DNA from: Chloroflexota bacterium | GTDB lineage: Bacteria; Chloroflexota; Anaerolineae; UBA4142; SHND01 | Assembly: GCA_029778615.1 (NCBI GenBank) | Contig: JAKOPZ010000185.1 | Location: 1 to 33,850, forward strand | Length of the DNA: 33,850 nt | Direction: 5' to 3' | Shown: positions 15,491 to 20,686 of the stretch, piece by piece | Numbering within the stretch: position 1 is the stretch's first letter | How the letters are laid out: every line of letters starts with the position of its first letter | Notes under the pieces: model-generated | Seen by the model: only the letters and a program-made list of their open reading frames with translations | The model's database searches: none | What the model was told of the DNA's origin: nothing | Translations under genes and position numbers: made by a program

Positions 15491-16486
15491 TTGCGCGCGG
15501 TCATTATTCACAATCCCAGTTCGGGCACGAGCACCCATCACGCGGCGTTGGACGCGGCAATGACTGCGCTGCGCGCGTCGGGCTGGCGCGTGGAGGCGCG
15601 CGAAACGCGCGCGGGCGGCGACGCGACGCGCTTGGCGCGCGAGGCAGCGGACGGGGGTATTGACGTGGCGTTTGCGATGGGCGGGGATGGAACGCTCAAC
15701 GAAGTAGCGAACGGCGCGCTGGATTCTCAAACCGCCGTGGGCGTTTTGCCGCTCGGCACAGCAAACGTGTGGGCACTCGAGATGGGATTGCCGCTCGATA
15801 ATTTGGAACGCGCGACACAGATGCAGGCGAATGCGCGTATCCGTCAAATAGATGTAGGCATCGCGCAGGGTGGAACGAAAAAGGCGCGCTTTGCGCCGCG
15901 CGCCTTTCTCTTGAGCTGCGGCGTCGGTTTGGACGCGGCGGTCATCAAGCAGGTGGAACGTGACCGCGACAACAAGCGCCGCTTTGGCAAAATTTTTTTT
16001 CTTGCGGTCGGTTTTCGCGAAGCGCTCCAATATCGCGGGCATCGCGTGCGCGTGCGCGTGGACGGCATCACCTACCGCCGCCGCGTTCTGCTGGCGCTGA
16101 CGAGCAACACGCAGTTGTACGGCGCGATGGTGCGTCTGCCGCCGAATGCGCGCATTGACGATGGGCTGCTCGACGTGACCTTATTGCACGGCGACAACGC
16201 ACTGCATTCGGCGTGGCATTTCATTCGACTCGGCGCGGGCTTTTTTGAACAGCAGCCCGACATCGAACATTATCGCGGGCGCTTTATTGAAATTCACGGC
16301 GACAAATTGCCTGTGCATGTGGATGCGGAACCGCTTGGGACAACGCCCGTGCAAATTCGCATCAAGCCCCGCGCGCTGCGCGTGTTGGTGCCGGAAACGG
16401 CGAATCGAGATTTGTTCACGACGAATGACCAAAGACCAAGGACGAACGAACCTTCGTCTTTGGTCGTTCGTCCTTGGTCAAAATGA
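15491..16486 (+). CDS. diacylglycerol kinase-like lipid kinase (YegS/BmrU type)
   Basis: Phosphorylates a lipid (diacylglycerol, sphingosine-like or related) with ATP. Motifs: AVIIHNPSSGTS at the N-terminus (nucleotide-binding strand), the signature MGGDGTLNEVANG (GGDGT at 64-68 from the chosen start), LPLGTANVWALEMGLP and SCGVGLDAAVIKQVE, and a C-terminal domain with RIDDGLLDVTLLHG. I place the start at TTG 15491 (LRAVIIHNP), preceded by an AGGAG at 15476-15480. An open frame reaches 15440 but would add 17 residues before the conserved strand and overlap the previous gene. The last 20 residues (TNDQRPRTNEPSSLVVRPWS) are encoded by the heptamer hairpin at 16427-16483 and replace any conserved C-terminus. 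Confidence 0.9.
   Translation: MRAVIIHNPSSGTSTHHAALDAAMTALRASGWRVEARETRAGGDATRLAREAADGGIDVAFAMGGDGTLNEVANGALDSQTAVGVLPLGTANVWALEMGLPLDNLERATQMQANARIRQIDVGIAQGGTKKARFAPRAFLLSCGVGLDAAVIKQVERDRDNKRRFGKIFFLAVGFREALQYRGHRVRVRVDGITYRRRVLLALTSNTQLYGAMVRLPPNARIDDGLLDVTLLHGDNALHSAWHFIRLGAGFFEQQPDIEHYRGRFIEIHGDKLPVHVDAEPLGTTPVQIRIKPRALRVLVPETANRDLFTTNDQRPRTNEPSSLVVRPWSK
16427..16483. repeat. heptamer-repeat hairpin encoding the tail of the lipid kinase
   Basis: Left units GACCAAA, GACCAAG, GACGAAC (16427-16447); right units GTCTTTG, GTCGTTC, GTCCTTG, GTCAAAA (16456-16483). A perfect 16-base stem pairs 16434-16449 with 16464-16479. A competing 9-base stem pairs ACCAAAGAC (16428-16436) with GTCTTTGGT (16456-16464), so two mutually exclusive folds exist. 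The array reaches the start codon of the next gene at 16483. Confidence 0.85.
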
Positions 16487-16884
16487 ACGAATTAAAACCC
16501 AACGCCCCCGTCCGCCGCTTTGACGTGTTCGCCGAATACAGTCGCCTCGACGCGTTGAAAAAAGGCGAAAGCGCCGCGCAAGCAAAAGGATACGGCATCT
16601 GGCTCGCCAAAGTTGTCGCGGCGAAAAAATTTCGCAAGAGCGACGGAGCGAAAGAGAAAACGCGCGACGGAGAAAAAGAAAAAAAGGTCACGCGCAAAAA
16701 ATGGCGCGACCTTTCGGGCATTCCGCAAACGGACAAACTTTTTGATAAAGAAATTGTGAATCGGATGGGCAAAGAGTTTTATCGCGATGTGTTTGCGCCT
16801 GCGATTCAAGAGGCGTTTGATGAGGGCAAAGAATATCGTGCGATACGCGACGCGATACGGAGAGAATGGAAACCTGAAAAATAA
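16483..16884 (+). CDS. hypothetical basic protein, 133 aa
   Basis: Family not recognised. From ATG 16483 (MNELKPNAPVRRFDVFAEY) it overlaps the lipid kinase stop (ATGA). The N-terminal 40 residues contain FDVFAEYSRLDALKKGESAAQAKGYGIWLAKVVAAKK, probably helical. A lysine/arginine/glutamate-rich linker follows, then a compact C-terminal region KWRDLSGIPQTDKLFDKEIVNRMGKEFYRDVF...REW. There is no signal peptide or membrane segment. Strong positive charge is compatible with nucleic acid or membrane-surface binding, but nothing more can be said. A TTG at 16474 is an alternative start inside the repeat. Confidence 0.7.
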   Translation: MNELKPNAPVRRFDVFAEYSRLDALKKGESAAQAKGYGIWLAKVVAAKKFRKSDGAKEKTRDGEKEKKVTRKKWRDLSGIPQTDKLFDKEIVNRMGKEFYRDVFAPAIQEAFDEGKEYRAIRDAIRREWKPEK

Positions 16885-16886
16885 CT

Positions 16887-17087
16887 CTATGCTTCTTGCA
16901 ACTCGTAATTCACCGCTTTTGGTTGTGTGACCACTTTTGACGCGGACAAAATTTCAAAGCGCACAATTTTCCCGTCATAATCAAAGTCCGCAATCACGCC
17001 AGGGCGCACTTCATCTGACTCACGAATTCGCTCCTCGCGCAGTGTGATTGTCAACGTGTCGGTTTCTTTGTCATACACAATTTTCAT
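16887..17087 (-). CDS. DUF2283 family small protein
   Basis: A 66-residue protein of the DUF2283 type: MKIVYDKETDTLTITLREERIRESDEVRPGV, then IADFDYDGKIVRFEILSAS. The Y-D-x-E-x-D-x-L-x-I and D-x-D-x-x-G-x-I-V-x-x-E-I-L-x-A-S patterns are diagnostic. It starts 2 bases after the stop of the DUF4258 gene, so the two form a unit. Families of this type often sit next to DUF4258 proteins and the pair is a candidate toxin-antitoxin module, with this as the proposed antitoxin; that role is inference. Confidence 0.85.
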   Translation of the reverse strand: MKIVYDKETDTLTITLREERIRESDEVRPGVIADFDYDGKIVRFEILSASKVVTQPKAVNYELQEA

Positions 17088-17089
17088 CT

Positions 17090-17356
17090 TTATTCGCCTT
17101 TCATATATCTGGCAATCTTGGAAGTTTTGTACACCGTTACGATTACCAATTCAGTGTCAGTCTCTTCGACAACCACGCGCAACAACATTTCCTCATCCAC
17201 AATCAAATCGTGATACCGCCGCATGTAAATCTTGCGAAAATCATAACCCACTACAATTCGCTCTGGTTGCTCCACCGCGCGACGAACCTCGTCCACTGAA
17301 ATTTCACGAACTTGTAGGTTGTTTAGCGTGTGCGGCGGAATTCGCAGTGTTTTCAT
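17090..17356 (-). CDS. DUF4258-like small protein, partner of DUF2283
   Basis: An 88-residue protein: QVREISVDEVRRAVEQPERIVVGYDFRKIYMRRYHDLIVDEEMLLRVVVEETD, then LVIVTVYKTSKIARYM. The pattern of R-x-I-s-x-x-x-V-x-x-x-l-x-x-P-e, followed by basic and histidine residues, a long strand and a terminal V-V-T-V-Y-x-T-x-K-x-x-R-Y, matches DUF4258 and related RNase-like small proteins. It could be the toxin of a pair with DUF2283. A TATAAT lies 8 bases before the ATG at 17356, with GGAAGG in between. It is convergent with the plus-strand gene ending at 16884. Confidence 0.7.
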   Translation of the reverse strand: MKTLRIPPHTLNNLQVREISVDEVRRAVEQPERIVVGYDFRKIYMRRYHDLIVDEEMLLRVVVEETDTELVIVTVYKTSKIARYMKGE

Positions 17357-17364
17357 CCTTCCAA

Positions 17365-17370
17365 ATTATA
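17365..17370 (-). promoter_or_regulatory. -10 element immediately before the DUF4258 gene
   Basis: Minus strand TATAAT (17370-17365) is followed by 8 bases (TTGGAAGG) and ATG at 17356. Transcription would start about 1-2 bases before the start codon, giving an essentially leaderless mRNA. There is no recognisable -35. Confidence 0.5.
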
Positions 17371-17407
17371 CCGCGAATTGTTTCCCCGATTTCTCGCATT
17401 CCCTTTT

Positions 17408-17456
17408 CGTTGTTCGTTTCTCGCTTCTTCAATCTCTAATCTTCAAATTCTATTCA
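17408..17456. repeat. very degenerate heptamer array at the permease stop
   Basis: Seven 7-base steps can be read: CGTTGTT, CGTTTCT, CGCTTCT, TCAATCT, CTAATCT, TCAAATT, CTATTCA. The array runs into the TAG stop of the permease at 17450-17452. It is weaker than the others and could be compositional (C/T-rich strand). Confidence 0.3.
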
Positions 17457-19846
17457 TACCGCAACACTTCCTTCACCCTCATCCGCGCTGCTGCCATCGC
17501 GGGAATCAGACTCGCGCCTGCCGTGATAACGAGCGCGAATACCAAACTCACCAACACCATTTGCGGCGTAAAGACATAGGTCAAGTGAAACAAGACTGCT
17601 TCCATCACGCGCGTCAGAATCAAACCGAGCGGATAGCCCAACACAATTCCAATCAACCAGCCGCCGACGCCAAACGCCAGTCCTTCCGTGAGAAATGCTT
17701 GCATCACATTCGCATCACTCGCGCCGACGGAACGCAAAATGCCAATTTCGCGGCGTCGTTCCAACACATTCAGCGTAATCGTGTTCACTACGCCGAGCGC
17801 GCCAATGAGACCGACCAACACACTCATCGCCGCCAACGCAATCGTCAAAATCCGCGTCTGCTCTTTCGCGCCTTTTACTTCGCGCACCGCGCTGTCGCTG
17901 CCCATCTGATAGCGATTGAATTTTCGCGCAATCGCGTCGAGCTGCGCTTCCACACCCTCAACATCATGTTCCGCAAAACTCGCCGCAAAAAAAGTTGCCC
18001 AACCTTCGCGCCCTTGCATTTTTGCCACAACCGTTTCGGGAATAAACACTTTGCCCGCAACGTCACTGCCGAGAAAAACGGAATTGTCAATCGCAATGCC
18101 TACAACGCGAAATGCGCGCAAATCGCCGCCCGTATCTACGTGAACCATATCGCCCAGATGAACGCCGAGCGATTCCACCAAATCCGTCGAAATCACTGCC
18201 TCATCGCTCGCGCCCGCGTCGTACCAACGTCCTTGCTGCAAATTTGGAATATACAGCTGCGTATCCGCAGGCAAGCCCCACACCCGCGCGCGCGCCGCGT
18301 TCGCGCCTTGCGTTTCTTTGGTATCCGCGCGCGTGACCCACGCGTTCTGTAACGACCACACCTCTGCTCGTTCAACCCCTTGCACGCTTGTCAACGCCGC
18401 GCGCATATTGTCGCCCACATATTCGCCGAACCACACCCACGCGTCCGCGCGATACGTGTGAAACAAATCATCAATCGCAAAATCTACGGACGCGCTCACC
18501 GCTTGCGCGGCGAGCGACGTTGCGACCGCGACGCCTATCACTAACATCGTCACCAGCGCGCGCGATTTGCGGCGCGCGAGATTGCGAACGGACATTGCGG
18601 CAAGCGGCGGCAGGGCGACAATTTTTTGCAGCGCGCGGTCCAAACTGCCCGCGCCGTACGTCGGCGTAATGCCGTATGCTTCGAGCGCGCGCTTGACGGG
18701 AATGCGCGTCGCGGCAAGCGCGGGAATCATTCCTGCAAACAGCGTAACGCCAATGCCGACCAGCGCGCCGAGTGCGATGCCGAGCGGCGAGACATTGAAA
18801 TCTACAGGCAAATTGAGCAGCGCGCCGATAAACACCATCAAACGCCAGCTTGCCAACGCGCCGACGACCAAGCCCAAGCCCGTGCCGACGATGCCGTAAA
18901 CCAACGCCGAGAGTAAATACACCAACATCACTTGCGCGCGCGTTCCGCCCAATGCTTTCAATGTCCCAATCTCGCTGATTTGTTCTGTCACAATCGCGGC
19001 GAGCGTGTTGGCGACGAGAAAGCCGCTCGTCACCAAACCGACGACAGAAAAAATCGCCAGCACCGCGAGCAGCGCGTCCAATTCGCGTTTGCCCAAATAA
19101 TTTTGAGGATCGCGAATCGTCGGCGCATCGTGTTGAATCTGGCGGCGGTCGAGCAGCTGTGAAATGTTGCGCGCGGTTTCTTGCGCGGAGGCAATCTGGT
19201 TCACTTGCACGCGCAATCCGTTCGCGCCTGACGCGCCGAGCAATCGAATTACATCACTCGACGGCGCGTACATGGTCGCGTAATCGAGCAATGACGCGCT
19301 GGGATAATTGGGCGTTTGAATCGCGCCGACGAGCGTAAAGGTGCGGTCTGGCTCGCCGCTGTTACCGCGACACGTGAGCGTGTCGCCGAACGCAAGCGGA
19401 ATGACATCGCGCGCCGATTCTTCGATAACGACTTCACCGTCATTTTGCGGAAAACGTCCCGCGCGCAAAAAGATTTGGTCTACGCGCATGGTTTGGAAAT
19501 CCGCGACGCCGTGCAAATACACATCGCGCGCGGGGTTGTCGCGCCGCGCGCCCATGTCCCAGCGGCACCGCGTAAAAAAATCCACGCGCAATTCGGCGTC
19601 GCGCACATTTTCAATTTCCCCCAGTGTGCGCGGCAGCGACGCGGGCGCGTTCCAGACCCAGTACGAAATGTCCGCTTGCGATGCGTTCGCGTATGCTGCT
19701 TGTTGCGCGCGCGCGAGATGTTGTCCGGTGGACACAATCGCGACCACGCCGCCCACGCCAATCATTATTCCCAAGAGCGTGAGCAGTGAACGCACGCGGC
19801 GTTTGGTCACATCGCGATACGCTTTACGAAAAAGAGCAAACAACAT
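17450..19846 (-). CDS. ABC transporter permease, FtsX/MacB type
   Basis: A 798-residue protein with the duplicated FtsX arrangement. The N-terminal membrane helix and MacB-like periplasmic domain (RSLLTLLGIMIGVGGVVAIVSTG, then a long soluble region) are followed by three helices around AVLAIFSVVGLVTSGFLVANTLAAIVTEQISEIGTLKALGG. A second helix-plus-soluble unit begins near AAMSVRNLARRKSRALVTMLVIGVAVATSLA and ends with VLERRREIGILRSVGASDANVMQAFLTEG and two more helices. ERRREIGILRSVGA is the conserved coupling motif. No ATP-binding subunit is encoded in the window. I take ATG at 19846 because the residues from there (MLFALFRKAYRDVTKRRVRS) match a normal MacB N-terminus; the open frame reaches 19927 but would overlap the divergent gene. 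Confidence 0.88.
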   Translation of the reverse strand: MLFALFRKAYRDVTKRRVRSLLTLLGIMIGVGGVVAIVSTGQHLARAQQAAYANASQADISYWVWNAPASLPRTLGEIENVRDAELRVDFFTRCRWDMGARRDNPARDVYLHGVADFQTMRVDQIFLRAGRFPQNDGEVVIEESARDVIPLAFGDTLTCRGNSGEPDRTFTLVGAIQTPNYPSASLLDYATMYAPSSDVIRLLGASGANGLRVQVNQIASAQETARNISQLLDRRQIQHDAPTIRDPQNYLGKRELDALLAVLAIFSVVGLVTSGFLVANTLAAIVTEQISEIGTLKALGGTRAQVMLVYLLSALVYGIVGTGLGLVVGALASWRLMVFIGALLNLPVDFNVSPLGIALGALVGIGVTLFAGMIPALAATRIPVKRALEAYGITPTYGAGSLDRALQKIVALPPLAAMSVRNLARRKSRALVTMLVIGVAVATSLAAQAVSASVDFAIDDLFHTYRADAWVWFGEYVGDNMRAALTSVQGVERAEVWSLQNAWVTRADTKETQGANAARARVWGLPADTQLYIPNLQQGRWYDAGASDEAVISTDLVESLGVHLGDMVHVDTGGDLRAFRVVGIAIDNSVFLGSDVAGKVFIPETVVAKMQGREGWATFFAASFAEHDVEGVEAQLDAIARKFNRYQMGSDSAVREVKGAKEQTRILTIALAAMSVLVGLIGALGVVNTITLNVLERRREIGILRSVGASDANVMQAFLTEGLAFGVGGWLIGIVLGYPLGLILTRVMEAVLFHLTYVFTPQMVLVSLVFALVITAGASLIPAMAAARMRVKEVLRYE

Positions 19847-19847
19847 A

Positions 19848-19853
19848 TATAAT
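19848..19853 (+). promoter_or_regulatory. -10 element immediately before the DUF4239 gene
   Basis: TATAAT lies 9 bases before the ATG at 19863, so transcription would start 1-3 bases before the start codon. A weak TTTACG (19823-19828) lies 19 bases upstream. The -10 lies in the 16-base gap between two divergent genes, within the run ATATATAAT that is nearly symmetric. Confidence 0.45.
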
Positions 19854-19862
19854 CCGCGCACT

Positions 19863-20648
19863 ATGCGATTCTTGCTTTTAACATTTCCCACCCCAGTGCT
19901 CGTGCTGCTCATCGTCGGCGGCAGCATCGCGCTCAGCGTCGCGTTGACGTATCTCGTGCGGCGGCGCGTGGACGAACAAACGCATCAAGCGAACAATGAA
20001 GTTGCCGGATTTATTTTTGCCGCCGTCGGCGTGGTGTACGGAGTGCTGCTCGCCTTTATGGTGCTGGTAGTGTGGCAAGAGTTTGAGGAAGCGCAATCCA
20101 GCATCGAACACGAAGCCAATGTCGCGGTCAACATTTATCGCCTCGCGCAAGAATTGCCCGCGCCCTACGCGTCGCGGCTCCAAGTGGATATTGTCGAATA
20201 TACCGAACGCGTGGTGAATCAAGAATGGGCGACGATGCAAACGGGCGACGCGAGTCCTGACGTGGACGCGACGATTGAAAAAATGTGGACTGAACATCGC
20301 GCGCTCCACGAAAGCAATCTGCCGCTCAGCAGTCACGAAGGCGAACTCTTTGATTCGATTCAATCGCTGACCGATTTGCGCCGCATTCGTTTGTTGGAAA
20401 GCCGTTTGGAAATTCCGACGCTGATGTGGATTCTGCTCATCGGCGGCGCGGCAGTCACCCTCGGGTTCACGCTGTTTTTGCGCGCGCCCAACTGGAAGGC
20501 GCATTTGTTGATGGCAGCAATGTTCTCCGGTCTCGTCGCATTCGTTTTGCTCCTCATCGTCGAACTCGATAATCCGTTTACGGGCGATGTCCACGTCCCG
20601 CCCACCGCGTTCCAACTCGCGCTGCAACTTTTTTCAAAATTGAAATAG
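19863..20648 (+). CDS. DUF4239 family membrane protein
   Basis: A 261-residue protein with two N-terminal membrane segments (about 8-32 and 48-72, EVAGFIFAAVGVVYGVLLAFMVLVVW), a soluble helical region and two C-terminal segments near 183-201 and 210-231. The element G-F-I-F-A-x-V-G-V-x-Y-x-V-L-L-A-F followed by W-x-x-F and E-x-E-A-N is the DUF4239 (bestrophin-like) signature. Function is unknown; related proteins may form channels. An open frame extends to 19341 but its first 174 residues are antisense to the permease and are not credible. The ATG at 19863 is set by the TATAAT nine bases upstream. The gene converges with the copper locus ending at 20687. Confidence 0.85.
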   Translation: MRFLLLTFPTPVLVLLIVGGSIALSVALTYLVRRRVDEQTHQANNEVAGFIFAAVGVVYGVLLAFMVLVVWQEFEEAQSSIEHEANVAVNIYRLAQELPAPYASRLQVDIVEYTERVVNQEWATMQTGDASPDVDATIEKMWTEHRALHESNLPLSSHEGELFDSIQSLTDLRRIRLLESRLEIPTLMWILLIGGAAVTLGFTLFLRAPNWKAHLLMAAMFSGLVAFVLLLIVELDNPFTGDVHVPPTAFQLALQLFSKLK

Positions 20649-20686
20649 CCGCTCGTTTTCCCCCACAACATTCCGGCAGAAAAAAT

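Noticed and set aside
5461-16483. Heptamer arrays as a CRISPR array
   Set aside because: Units are 7-8 bases without spacers of constant length, vary between loci, and no cas genes are present.
17330-18352. Plus-strand 340-codon frame opposite the permease
   Set aside because: Antisense shadow; Arg/His/Asn-rich with no domain; the permease frame is complete.
19341-19862. N-terminal extension of the DUF4239 frame
   Set aside because: The 174 upstream codons are antisense to the permease and lack family similarity; the ATG at 19863 precedes a normal membrane segment.
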